Source of the DNA: Halichondria panicea
Taxonomy: Eukaryota > Porifera > Demospongiae > Suberitida > Halichondriidae
Length of the DNA: 64,000 nucleotides
Assembly (NCBI RefSeq): GCF_963675165.1
Contig: NC_087393.1
Location: 1,617,502 to 1,681,501 of the forward strand
Direction of reading: 5' to 3'
The notes under the pieces are model-generated. The model saw only the letters and a program-made list of their open reading frames with translations, did not search any database and was not told the DNA's origin. This document shows positions 11,301 to 23,500 of this stretch, one piece after another. Position 1 is the first letter of the stretch, and each line of letters opens with the position of its first letter. The position numbers were made by a program, and so were the translations under genes.

Positions 11301-14300
11301 ATATAATTATATTACTTCCGAGAATAATTATATATGACTGCATGCATGTATACAGAGCCCAGGATTTCCCTAGTTTATCAAATACTTTAGACTTGTATAC
11401 AGATCCCCAAATTTAATAAGCACATTTACAGGACAGGGAGCCCTGTCCTTAATTTTCAGTGTGAAGGAAACACTATGCTGGTATTCCGTATGTGATGGCA
11501 GCAGCAATTAGCCATTTCTGGGCACGCTTTTTATCACTTATATATATACTTGGCATTTACGTAAAAATTGTTCAATCAACCAGATCACAGTCACGGTAGA
11601 CGTCCACGATCAGCAAATTGACGAAACAAATCCACACAAGTACGAGATATCTGTACCAACAAATGTCAATAAAGAAACACAGGGCCCCTCTGTCACGGTG
11701 GATCCAAGTGATGTCAATACAGCAGCATGTCAGGTATATACAGATCACGTTTATATAACCATATAATTTGTACGTTCACACGGAAATACAGCACATAATA
11801 TTTCGCAGTATAATTATATACAAAAGCATGCAAAATTGTATTCCTGTTAGCTGCATACAATGGTCTCCAATATCCTCGATTGACATGCATATAGCTAGCA
11901 GTGTAATCATGGGCAGCTATAGATTTCCCAGGTAGAGTCCCATGCATGATACAACAATGCATGCATATTATTTTATGGAGCTCACTAAAGTGAAAATATA
12001 CTATGTTGATTCTTTGCTAAATAAACTATGATCATGCATGCCATGCTATATTAATGGTGTGACACCATTGTGAGTACTATAGCTGTATTGTGTACGTCCA
12101 CAATAATATAGTATTTGCTTATAAGTTCACCCGTCCCCATGCATGCAGGCAGCCTATATATACCCTATACCTCAGTGTTCCCTCCAGTGTAAAGTTATAG
12201 CAAAATGGCCAGACTATATGATTGATGTAATGCTTGCCGTTATTTGGCATAATGCATGTATGAATCCAGTAGGCTTTAACTATAGGATTGGCACCACTAT
12301 TGTAGATTTAGCACTTTATACTTCTGAGAATATGTACAGCAGCCCAGTATTTTCCCAATGAAAGCACCGCCGGTGCTGGCTGATGCCTCGGTGGAGACTC
12401 CAAAGCTTTATAGCAATTACAGTACTAGTTACTATAGCAGACTATTATTATGTACAGTAAATCAGTGGTGTAGGCAGAGGGGGGGCTGAGGGGCTAGAGC
12501 CCCCCCCCCTTTGTGCTTTATCAACTCCAACTCAGCTTGAATCACCGCGATCTGTCTATGTATTCTTCACTGTACTGCATGCATAGTTACTAGAATTATG
12601 TCATTGAATGGAAATGTGGGCAGGGCCATCTAATGCACATGCTGACTGCTGAGGAAAAGTGATGACCCAATATGTGTTATGCTCTGGCCCTGCTCAACTG
12701 ATTTGAGCCCTGCCCTTCCCAAAATCCTGGCTACGCCACTGTAAATTACATGCATGCGCAGGGAATCAGGCAGAAAAAAGTGGGAAATGATTGACTTGAT
12801 TATTGCTAAAAAGGATGCTGAAAGCAAGTGGCTTTGCAGCTCTTTTCTCACTCTTGCAGCTAGCGTTCTAGCTATAACTACTAAGTAGAATAGCTAAGTT
12901 GTATATCAACAGATTTTGCTATGCAAAAGTTTTAAGAGTCTCCAACAGCCTTCAAAGTAAGCAAAACTACCCAAAAACGAAGCATTATTTTACATTCCAC
13001 AAATTGCAATCCAAGAAAACGTGACTATAGAGCCTATATAGTATCAAAACTAAAAAACATTTGCAATGTGAACATTGCATGCTAGGATTGCCAGGAAAAG
13101 AAAAGCGCGAAAAAGCGAAGAAACAAGAAAATCGGCGAGTGCATAACTCCAATCCGTTACAAGTCATACATGATAACAACATCACTATATGCACTGCAAT
13201 AATATCACTCTTCTGGTTTCTTTATAATCATGTCACCAGCCGAGGGTTTGCACTTTAGTGCTCTAGTTCAAATATCAATAGTATAATGCATGAGAAATTC
13301 ATAGACTATAATATCACACATTTATAAAAAGGCTAACTAAGCTATCTATCCAGTTAGTTTCTTGATGTGGCTTTTCCCTGCAGAAATAGAGCAGTCTAAA
13401 CACGAGTCAAAATTTATGCAATAATTGAAAACAAACACTATACTGCACTGTCAATCCTATGTACAACCTACTGGTTGTACTAATATAGAAACTTTACTTT
13501 CACTTCATTTAGCACTCTACACACACACACACACACTACCGTATATCTCGGCATTATTTTGCGAAATTCACAATTTGAAATCCAAAAAAATGTGGCTAAA
13601 AGCCTACCGTATAGCGGGTAATTTTCGTGGGGTAAAATATTCGTTATTTTGGTGGGAAAGCTGACCTCCACGAAATTTTAACGTAGGCATGGCTTACCGA
13701 AACGTATGAATGCAGTGCAGGCAATGAGACTAAACTAAATTTTTACTCAACTAAAACCACCGTTTTCGAGTTGAATGAATTTTTTACCCCACGAAAATTA
13801 CCTGCTATAGAAGCTCTTACATTTATCCTTGAGCAACTGTATAGCAGTCGATACACACACAAACACACTACCGATACCTCGCTTGCGCATGCGGGGAGCC
13901 CTGTCCTTTTTTGTGCGAGAAACACTGCTATACCGGTATATCTGCATTCTCTTAGTTTCAGATTATAATGCTCTAAATATGTAAAATACGATAATTTCCA
14001 CCATACGAAAAATATCCCGTTATATACATAATCCTCGTCTATATACAATCTCCAATATCCTTGATGCATAGCAGCTATAATTTATAGTGTATAATCTTGC
14101 TTGGATTCCCCAAGTAGAGTCCCAGGATGAATACAGCTGTCAAGAATGCATATACCATATTAATTTTATGGAGCTCACTTCAGTGAAAATACTATATACC
14201 ACCTCTCTACTCCATGTAACAGGAGCTTTCTAGTCCCCTCTGAGCTACCTCCCAGAATGAACAGCCACACCTATAGAATTAGAGAAAATGATCTGAGATA

Positions 14301-16951
14301 GCACAACTGTGAAAATTTAGCTATAGCTCGTCTCTATATACAGCCTTTTCAAAGCGTGTATATATAAGCTAAAGAAGCAGTTAGCAAAACTCCAAGATTC
14401 ATATGCATCAGAATTGACTCATAGAGCATACAGTGGTTGGCAACCACCACCTCGCCAAAAGGCTGTTCCCCAATGGTGTCCGTTATATCATAGATTAAAG
14501 AGTTAGAGGGATTGGCAACAGAGTGGTGCACGTGATGCTTTTAGATTGAATCTGCAACGGAGCCTCGAAAACTATTGCGTTACACCCTATATGAACGATG
14601 CTATTTTGCCAGGTAACTCCCTCAAAATAAAACAGTTGTGTTTTCTCGAGACATCATGCATCTCTTTCAGCAATTTATAACAGGCCTAGTCTGTGAGCCA
14701 CGTGTAGTTTATTATGCATTGTGTGTAGAAATAGGTATTGTTGTGATGACCTCGATTAAACCAGCAGCGTAGTGCGGATATAACTCGAGGGTACCTTTGT
14801 TTCCAATCCTTTTAACTCTTCAATCATGGAGGTTCCATTGTACTTCCGAGAATATGTACAGCATGCACAGGACCTTCTCAATTATAGCTTATTAAACACT
14901 GTACACGCAAGACTCTTGTACAGGTCCCCAAAGTCAATAAGCTTATTTACAGGACGGCAGGCGCCCTGTCCTTTTTCTGTGTGAGGGAAAGACTGCTATA
15001 ATTACCGTATAATTATAGCGGGTATATTTCGAGGGTATAAATTTTCACGGAAATACCTTTAGAAAGGTTTTTGCCGTTTTAATTTTCATGGAAATAAATT
15101 ATAATAGCAGCCTTTTTGCAGCATGCATGCATTCATGCGAGTTTTAATTTGCGGTACGTGCTTAATCCGCAAAAACCACGAACATTTATACCCTCGAAAT
15201 ACGTATATACCTGCTATACGATATATACGGGAATATCTGCATGTCATTCTGTGTGTGAGCAGCAGCTAGCAATACCCTTACCAGGTACACCTCACTGATT
15301 AAATTACGTACATATCAACCAGATCATCAAGGTCAAGGTAGACGTCCAAGATAAGCAAATTGAAACAAATCCACACAAGGATAAGATATCTGAACCAACA
15401 GATGTCACTATAGAAATCCAAACACAGGGCCCCTCTGTCACGGTGGATCCAAGTAATGTCAATACAGCAGCGTGTCAGGTACAGATCACGTTCATAACCA
15501 TACTATACTGTACATTAACGATAGCTTTTAGTGATAATTATAAAGAGATTGTCCTAATCCATAATTGTAGACTCTGACAGATCAAGCAAGTACTCATGAT
15601 CAGACTGTAGCACATTGGTTTGGACCAGCTGGACAAATAAAGTATTGGAAGTCACAAGTACGTATAAACAGCGACACATTATTTATTTTGATGTGCTCGA
15701 GTTTTCATTTCTTCTTTTATTCATAGAAGAATGGAATACGCATATCCAATAAGAAGAGTAAAACTGCTCAGAGAAATATTAAGAAATGTGAAAAGAAGAA
15801 AAAAGGTAGGTCGTCTAAGATATGCATACTGTCTGATAATGGCAAGTATATTAATGGTCATTGTGGTCAGACATTAAGACTGTACTATACTGTTGTAACT
15901 AGAGCACTATACTGAAGTGCAAACCCTCGATCGACGTTAATTTGAAGTTTAGTGTAGTCTATACAGCCTTGAGTCGAAGTCATGTGTACATCTATAGGTC
16001 AACATGCAGGCATTGTTGTGTTGAGGCTGGCTATCCATGGTACGAACACAGCGCTATCGCATATCCAGGTGAACAGACTCAGAATAAACAAACACAGCCG
16101 CGATAGAAAATTCAGTTTCCCATGCAAAGCCCACAATTTATGTCGCTTTGACCGTGTCCTACTCTATCTAGTCAGTAGTATACAATTATATTGGTATCAA
16201 GAACTATATAGAGATGAGCAGTAAAAGATCCGGAATCACCTGTACACGCCAGACTCAACTTCTTTTCAGTACCCGCTAGAGAATTTCACCATCTTTAAAT
16301 GACAGACTGCACAGCAACGTCACAATAATTATAAGATGTGCGTGGCTATGTATATGACACACTGTATTAGATCGGTGAGTGCTACTAAAAACTGTCTTCT
16401 TCAACTCTCCATTCTCAAGTAATATATGTTATATAGTTATAACACGGGCAAGAGGGATGTATGGAATACCGTATAGCGCGAAATTTTCGAGGCACTTATA
16501 TTTCGTGGATTGGCCTCTAAAAACCATTTCGTTGCACAATGTTCGCGGAATTACTGCTTACCGAAAGCCACGCCTTTAAATCTTTGCGATAGCAGGTAAT
16601 TCTAATTAAAGAACACTTTTTGTGGACTTAATTTTCGTGTAGAATTCTAACCCACGAAATCCGCGAAAATTAAGCCCCTCGAAAATTTCGCGCTATACGG
16701 TATATTGCACTGAAGCACGAGGGCTGAGAGCAATATATTCCATGCATCCCGAGTGCACGTGTTTATATCCCGAGGGCATAGCAACATAAAACTGTCTCAG
16801 TAACACAATATAAACTGCACAAAAAGATGACAAAGACAACTCTAGACACAGCTCCATCTCTTCTCTCTTCTAGACGCCAGTATATGCAGTGTATAAGATT
16901 GGCATGACCGACGAATGGCTTGACATAAAATTGTTGGAGTTCCAACGCTGA
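8343..16951 (+). CDS. Tentative small gene of unknown function with a duplicated exon
   Basis: Not recognised. Candidate exons are 8343-8357 (ATG, MSSSK), 11584-11733, 15323-15478, 15571-15657, 15727-15805 and possibly 16890-16951. Each internal exon has AG before and GT after it; the first four end in phase 0 and the fifth in phase 1, which fits the last exon (reading TDEWLDIKLLEF then stop). A competing last exon starts near 15971. The second and third exons are duplicates: both contain VDV, NPHK and QGPSVTVDPS, and end NTAACQ. The next exon reads AHWFGPAGQIKYWKSQ, followed by a very Lys-rich stretch. The product would be about 180 aa, hydrophilic, with no signal peptide or membrane segment. 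The first and last exons are the weakest. Conservation of the reading frame in both duplicate exons, including indels in multiples of three, favours real coding sequence. Confidence 0.45.
8484..10165. mobile_element. 1.7 kb inverted-repeat element with a nested MITE
   Basis: The left end (ggcgacggtgtttag, about 8484) and right end (aacaccgccgccacc, about 10150) are inverted copies. A second inverted pair lies inside (tccaaccaacgctgcgctc near 8757; its complement near 10060). The MITE at 8792-9392 interrupts the left inner arm at gtatcagtac. No transposase frame is evident. Outer limits are approximate. Confidence 0.55.
8792..9392. mobile_element. 601-bp TIR element, CAGTGGCGTAGGAAG family, copy 1
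   Basis: Begins CAGAGGAGTAGGAAG and ends CTTCCTACGCCACTG, a 15-bp imperfect TIR (13/15). Flanked by the 5-bp direct repeat AGTAC (8787-8791 and 9393-9397). Nearly identical to 35059-35684. It has no usable coding frame, so it is non-autonomous. Confidence 0.85.
10190..11740. repeat. Left copy of a local tandem duplication
   Basis: Blocks here recur in the same order at 14230-15490: the segment around tgagatagca...gcagttagcaaa, the segment around ctccaatat...cttggatt, the gccctgtcctt stretch, and the exon at 11584-11733. A third partial copy of the middle block lies at 11860-12070. The duplication is what doubled the coding exon of the tentative gene. Confidence 0.65.
12463..12741. mobile_element. 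279-bp TIR MITE related to the CAGTGGCGTAG family
   Basis: Starts CAGTGGTGTAGGCAG and ends CTGGCTACGCCACTG. Flanked by the 5-bp direct repeat TAAAT (12458-12462, 12742-12746). The 5-bp target duplication matches those of the two 0.6 kb elements, so all probably share a transposase. Confidence 0.8.
13607..13813. mobile_element. TIR MITE, CCGTATAGCGGG family
   Basis: The left end ccgtatagcgggtaatttt and the right end aaaattacctgctata are inverted copies extending through taatttcgtgggg-like sequence on both sides. The terminal CGG is lost on the right. Confidence 0.5.
14230..15490. repeat. Right copy of the local tandem duplication
   Basis: Parallel to 10190-11740. It contains exon 15323-15478, the duplicate of 11584-11733, and the recurring block around gccctgtccttt. 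Divergence is moderate, so the duplication is not recent. Confidence 0.6.
15004..15230. mobile_element. TIR MITE, CCGTAT...AGCGGG family
   Basis: Inverted ends run from accgtataattatagcggg on the left to ctgctatacgatatatacgg on the right, with matching inner segments (cgagggtataaa / tttataccctcg). Borders are approximate. Confidence 0.5.
16469..16700. mobile_element. TA-flanked MITE with perfect 25-bp TIRs
   Basis: The left end CCGTATAGCGCGAAATTTTC and right end GAAAATTTCGCGCTATACGG are exact inverted copies over about 25 bp. TA flanks both sides (16467-16468, 16701-16702). 232 bp, non-coding, Tc1/mariner-type target. Confidence 0.85.
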
Positions 16952-17489
16952 AACCACTGCAAAACAGCCCCACCCCACTACTGCTGCAAAGAAACAGCCC
17001 CACCCTACTTACTACTGCTGCGAAGAAACAGCCCCACCCCACTACTCAGCTGCTCGAACAGCCCTCCACTATCTCGGCATCACAACCAAGCCAAAGAAGC
17101 TCGCCTCTACACTGTTGCAAAACAGCTCAAGCCCCCAGCAAAAAGAGCCGCTTCTAGTGCTATGGTGAAGCAGAATTGACATGCATCACGAAGTTGGGGA
17201 CTAGACTAGGTCTAGGAACACAGAATCTTCCACAAAATGAGCCTTGGACAATTTTAAAACTTGCATGGTTGCAAAGAAGAAACTCCAGCAGTGCTGAACA
17301 TTCCTGCATGGCTGGACTTACTTTGATACTTGTTATTTCTCATCATACAATATTTAATTTAATTGTCTGTCTAATGCCAGAGGGGCGTTTTGTGGTTAGT
17401 GCATTATGACTTTCAGCAGTGCATTATGCTGCATATTGCACTTGGCAACGTAGCTTGCTATATATATCTACCATGATTATATAGGCACA

Positions 17490-18910
17490 GGCCTCCTGCT
17501 CTAATTATGCCTCGGTGCGCATACGCAAGCGAGGTATACGGTAGTGTGTTTGTGTGTGTATCTGTCCGTCTGTGTGTCTGTGTGTGTGTGTGTGTCTGTG
17601 TGTGTGTAGACTGCTACAGCTCAAGTAAGAGTTTCTATAGGCTTCTATAGTCATGCTTCTAGTCATGGATTTTAATTCGTTGATTTGCAAAGTAATGCTT
17701 GGTTCTCAGAGTTATGCCTAGTTTTACTTGGAATGCCATTGCAGCCTTTCAGAAGAGTGCGTAGAAAAACTTGTCCATGGAGTGTTGCTACTCTACTTAG
17801 TATAGGCAGCTCTGCACTGGAACGCTATAGCTATTGGTAGCCTCGTTTCCAGGCCTTACTATATTGTCATTGTTCATCCAAATAGAAGGTACATAAATAA
17901 TAGACTAAATGAGGCAGCAAAGAAAGAAATGGGCGTACAGTTAAGAAAAAGTAAAGCCTGGTTTGGAAAATCGCGTGATCCACAAGGATTTTTATGAACG
18001 TGGGTGATATGTAGCCCACAATCGTGACGTAAGGTATTCTCCCACGCATTCAGAGTTGAAACGCGTACACACACACTGCATGCCAGGCCCATGCAAGGGT
18101 ATACCAAGCTACTGCAAGTCTAGCCAGGGAACCAGCGTAGCCAGCTCTGGTGACAGTAGCTACCTGCTAGATGATAATGATGACTAAGCTAATACTAGAC
18201 TCTAGCATTTAGAAAGACACAAGAAAAATGTATTAAAAAGATATATATTCTGTATGGTAAACTTAACACACGATCTAGACTATAGCTAGGTATAGCTAGC
18301 TATAGCTTGTATAAACAGCTTGCAAACTTCCAGTTCCAAGTCCATGTCCAGCCTATAGCCTAGCTTGCTGAGTTTTATTAGTTATAGATATCTACGTTAT
18401 AAAACGTTACGTGGGCAGTTCAATATCTCTAGCACTGCATGTCCACGCTCATTTTCATCCTTCTACCACTCTTCTACCCTCATGCGACTTCCCGATACAG
18501 GTTCTTCTTTTTTCTAACTCTATACCTCTATTTCTTTCTTTATTCCTCCAATTAATACCGTATTTTATCTTATTGATACAGTGTTTTATCTTATTGAATG
18601 AATGTGATAAAGAACAGAAAAAGGAGAGCCTGTGTAGAGGCTAAGCTATTGGTAGTTGCAAGAGTGAGAAGATAGCTGCAAGGCTCTGTTGATGCAGCCA
18701 TTATAATTTTAGACTTGGACTTTTGGCATCGATTGATTTACCCACTTCCCTGATTCAGGCTCTGATTCTGGCCTGCATGCATGCAGAAAAATGATGCAAA
18801 AATGTTCATCATGACATCTATGTGTATAAAAAGCTATTAGTATAGCTTTATGTTATGTAGCGTTGGCACTCCACTGAGGCATCAGCACCCGCGGTGCTTT
18901 TATTGCAACA
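17490..18910. mobile_element. Hairpin-ended interspersed repeat interrupted by a fold-back element
   Basis: Starts with atgcctcggtgcgcatacgc and a (TG)n tract and ends with gaggcatcagcacccgcgg, the same order as 32099-32610. About 17839-18650 is foreign: its two halves (tccaaatagaaggtac..., and ...cctctatttctttctttatt) are degenerate inverted copies, with ends resembling TAGCCTCG and AGGCTA. Confidence 0.45.
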
Positions 18911-19172
18911 CCTGTACTTCAAACACATCTACGGATTGCTAGCTTCTCATTACTACAAAACTCGCCCTGAAATGGGGTCACTTGCTTTACTGTATACTGC
19001 CTTAAATTTTGTACGTTTATTACGACCAGATATGATATTTTGGGTGTGGTTTGGCAGATCTAATTAAATAGAGAGCATATAATGACTCGATCATTATCCT
19101 CGAGACAGAACCGAAAATTAGCCAAACTGCACTGTCCCAAAGGTGACCCGATTAACGAGAATGTACTTCATA

Positions 19173-19389
19173 CCGTATAGCGCGAAATTTTCGCGGATTT
19201 CGTGGGTTAGCAATCCTACGAAAATTAAGTCCACGAAAATTGTTCTTTAATTAAAACTATCTGCTATAACGTGCAAATATTTAAAGGGGTAGCTTCGGGT
19301 AAGCAGTCATTCCACGAACATTGTGCAACGAAATGCTTTTAGAGGCCAATCACGAAATATAAGTGCTTCGAAAATTGTGCACTATACGG
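19173..19389. mobile_element. TA-flanked MITE, same family as 16469-16700, inverted
   Basis: Begins TA|CCGTATAGCGCGAAATTTTC and ends gcactatacgg|TA. Internal sequence is the reverse complement of the 16469-16700 copy (aattaagtccacgaaaatt; gaggccaatcacgaaatat). Confidence 0.8.
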
Positions 19390-19415
19390 TATCTGTCTTT
19401 TCTTCTTGACGTTAA

Positions 19416-20187
19416 CCCTTTCCCCGTTTTCAAATTTCTTAAAAAATTCATATATCATAAACCATACATTGAAATGACTTGTAACTACAGGTAGCGCAGA
19501 CTTAGAGGTATCTTGACACCATCTTCGTTACTTAGCAACTGACCACCCCCACTAATTAGCGATTGTTTACAAACATACTCAATTATGTACACAAACAATA
19601 TTGTATGAAGGCACAAAGTGGCTAAAGACACTAAATAAGTGTTCTCAATGTTCTCACGGTGACATGGTTCAATCAGGAGCAAAAAGTTATCTGCAGACGC
19701 CCTTTTCCGGGAAATGTTTCTTCACCTACACACAGGTTTACAAGTTCAATGGTGGCTCATGATGTCCACTGCTGTACTAACTAGCCTAAATACAGTTATA
19801 CTGAAGCTATCAAGACTACTACCAGATCCAAGAAGTTGGTCCATCGCAAAAGGTTCTTCCTCAGGCCTTCAGGCTCTAAATTGAGGTAGCTTCTTATCTA
19901 GATCTGATCCCAGTCACTGTCCTCTCACTCAATAAGGCCATAAGCATTGATATTATCACTGTCTAGCTACTCTAAAACCTCACTGAGGTTGTACTACGAA
20001 AATCTTGAAACATTATCGAACGGTCACTTTTCTTTCGATATTACTGTACAAAGCGTACCCCAAGGCCGTACCCCAAGGCAGCATATTAAAGATACCACGT
20101 GAAAGAGCAGCTCAATGCGCATGTGCTGGTACTTACAAAAATGACCACTAGAGTGGCCGTCATATGACGGCTTCAATGGGGAAAGGG
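19416..20187. mobile_element. piggyBac-like non-autonomous element (TTAA flanks)
   Basis: TTAA|CCCTTTCCCC at the left and GGGGAAAGGG|TTAA at the right: a 10-bp perfect TIR starting with CCC, flanked by TTAA (19412-19415, 20188-20191). This is the arrangement of piggyBac superfamily insertions. A perfect palindrome CCGTCATATGACGG lies just inside the right end. No transposase frame in its 772 bp. Confidence 0.65.
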
Positions 20188-20540
20188 TTAATTATTGAAA
20201 CGTCATCTGTACTGAACAAAAAAGGAATGTTCCGGCCAGACAAACGTTGCAATGAACACATTTAAAAAGACCTGGAAGTTTAATTTGCACAGCTATAATT
20301 ATGTAACACGAGTGGTGCAAAGCATGTGAAATACGTTGCAACGGATAGGAGTTGCTCTTGCTGGATTTATTGTTTCCACGCTGTTTGCCAATCCTAGCAA
20401 CTTTTCACATTGGAAATAGTATCTAATCTTCAGACATAATTGCATAGATTGGTATGAGTTATATAATTAAAATTGTTCTGTACATGTATATAAATTGCAC
20501 TGTATAATGTTAATCCTTATTTACACATGTCACGTTACAG

Positions 20541-23500
20541 AGTTGACAAAAAAATTCAACATAGCAATGAAAAAGGGCCTTGTGACTGTGAAAAGCAGAA
20601 GTGTGTTGATTGTCGGACTAGCTGGAGTGGGAAAGACTGGTGTCAAGCATTTAATTTTAGATTTACCACCTCCCGAGATTCGCAATAGCACCGGCACTCT
20701 AGAAGGAGAACCGGCGATTCGACTTGTTCGAGATATCGACAATGAACTAGCTCAGGTGGATGGAGGTGAATGGAAGGTACAAGAGAGAGGAGTTAAAAAT
20801 GAAAATGCTGCCAAATCCGTTTCCATATGTAGCAATGAGATCTCCAAAAAGACCAACCGTGAAAGAAAGAAATCTCAAGAAAAAGTTGCACAATTTAGCA
20901 CTGATCCTCAAAACCCAATCTGCCCTACTGTTTTTATACTCAAGTGAATTAAGGACTGGGTCCTTCAATTATTGCTGATTCAGCTAAAACGAAGCTCCGC
21001 CCACGCTTTTTACCAGCAATTGTGCATAAAAATGGATCTCAAACTGCTTAAATCTTTAGCTCTAATTCCGGAGTCCTAAACGCTCCTTGAAGCACTTACT
21101 TTTTAGTGTAGTAGCTAGTTCTAAGGCTAGTACACACAGTAATATTCGGAAGGAGCTGTTCCTTCAACTAAAGGTGAGATATTCTATAAAACATAGTTTT
21201 CTAGCTTAATTTTTTACATGTAAAAGCTAATAACTTACTCTACGTAGTGCAGACGGCTCCTTCCGAATATTACTGTGTGTACTAGCCTTAGAACTAACTA
21301 CTACACTAAAAAGTAAGTGCTTCAAGGAGCGTTTAGGACTCCGGAATTAGAGCTAAAGATTTAAGCAGTTTGAGATCAATTTTTATGCACAATTGCTGGT
21401 AAAAAGCGTGGGCGGAGCTTCGTTTTAGCTGAATCAGCAATAATTAAAGGACCCAGTCCTTAATTCACCTGAGATACTTCCTCACCTACTAGCCCTCAAG
21501 GCCTGAATCCAACCTCTTCCCAGCTCCCACAGTTTCTCGTTGAGGACATAAAAGAATATGTTACTGACATGATGGAAACTGACAGCAGTTTTGCACAAGA
21601 AACAATGAAAGTGCTCGGCCGTGACTGGATCTATTTGATTGACAGCGGTGGACAGCCGCAATTCCACAACCTTTTGCCACACTTCATTGAAGGTTTATCT
21701 ACCATCTTGATTGTCATCCGCCTTTCCGAAAAGCTTGACAATAGTCCAACAGTTGAGTACTATGAAAATGGAGCATCAACTGGATCTCATCAGTCGCCTT
21801 TATCGATCATAGACACCCTCAAGTGCTTAATTCGCTCTTTGCAGTCTTACAAAATCAGTGATCAGAAATCAAAACTCGTGTTTATTGGCACTTTCTATGA
21901 TCAGATTACAGATACTGATTCACTCACCGAAAAAAATCAACAGCTATATGATTTGTTTTCAGAAGAGTGCCTAGATCAACTGGTGTTCAGAAACTCAGCT
22001 AAAAACGAGCTTATTTTCCCTATTAACGGGAAGCTTCCTTGTGAACCTGAGAAAGAAATTGCTCGTCAGATACGGTCACTTATCGAATCGATTCCTGCTC
22101 AGTTTGAAAGTGAAATTCCAAGTCGCTGGAACATGTTAGAAGTTTTCATGGAGTACACATCAACCTGCCTCCAGAGAAAAGTGCTAAGCAGAGCGGAATG
22201 CTTGGAATTAGCCCAAAAGCTGAAATTTAAAATCAGCGACTCAGAAGATGAACTCACAAATGCCTTGAGGCATTTTCACAACATGCATCTTCTGCACTAC
22301 TATCCCCAAATCCTACCTGACGTGGTGTTCACGAGCCCTCAAGTTATTCTGGACGAAATAACAGCACTTGTCAAAGAAGTTTATCGTGTGAGGGATTCTA
22401 GTGGTGCTACCATTGTAGTAGATTATCAACTTCGACGTGGCATCATCACCACTGCATCACTTTCCAAATTTCAGAGACACATTGTAGAAGGGATCTTTGG
22501 TCCAACAGAGCTTCAAAAGTTATTCATTGGGCTCCTGATCGTCACACCCATCTCCTCATCACAAGACAAAAACGACCATTCAAACAAGAAATTCTTCATG
22601 CCAGCTCTTCTTCACATGATTCCCTCTGCTGATTTAGAAATGTACCGAGTATTTGAGCCAATACAGCCGTTACTTATCTCTTTTGAAAGTGGCCTGCCTC
22701 GTTCTGGAGTTTTCTGCTGTCTTCAGGTCTACTTAATGAAAGAGCTAAAGTGGAAACTCGTTTACACAAACACAGAACCAAAAATAATTGCACAAAACTG
22801 TGTAATGTTAGCACACCCCCGAGAGCCTTGCACGATCACCATAATCGATTCTTTTTCCTACATTGAAGCGTATGTTTCTTCAAAACCCGAGAATTACCGA
22901 AGAGTTCTGCCACTGATAAGGGAATCTATTCTTGACGGGATTAAAGCAGCAAACCAAGCACTTCAATATACCTGTCATGATGAAGATCAGCCCCGATTGA
23001 CATTCTTTTGCCCATGCAATCAAGAGGTTTCAGCCAACCCTCCACAGCGACACATTGGTAAAGTGAAAGAGGGAAATGAGATTCAATGTTCAGTTCAGCA
23101 ACAAAGCTATTTCGATCTCAATGAGAAGTATACCAAATGGCTTGGGCCCGTCATTTCAGGTAACTTTCTTTACAAACATGCAGTACTATAAGTGTAGAGG
23201 TAACGTGTGTGTGCAGTGCTGTTTAATAACTTTTCTACAGGTAAACTATTGCAGGCATTATTCTCGAGAGAGAACACCTGTGGCATATACATGAAGCAGT
23301 ATTCGATGCAAGATCTCAGTGGAAAAATATTGGTCGTGCTCTTGGAGTTGAGTCATCCCACCTCGATAGCATTCATGCAGGTAATACTTCTTCCAATCAG
23401 GACAATGGCGAGTGTTTGTATCAAGTTTTGGAGAGATGGATCCGGTCTGGTGAAGCTACAGTAACTATGAATAGGCTTCTTGAAGTGCTAGAAGGTAAAG

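Larger units (their letters stand above)
12355..13880. mobile_element. Interspersed repeat with hairpin ends (reverse copy, nested insertions)
   Basis: Opens with the hairpin GCACCGCCGGTGC followed by tgatgcctc, then runs through gctcttttctcactcttg, tttgctatgcaa and a (CA)n tract to an end near ctcgcttgcgcatgcg. Same order of blocks as 49150-49613 and the reverse of 32099-32610. The MITE at 12463-12741 and a TA-MITE at about 13607 are nested inside. Confidence 0.5.

Noticed and set aside
16763-17042. Overlapping small frames rich in Cys and Gly (MGWGCF...)
   Set aside because: They arise from a short tandem of aaacagccccaccc units on the opposite strand.
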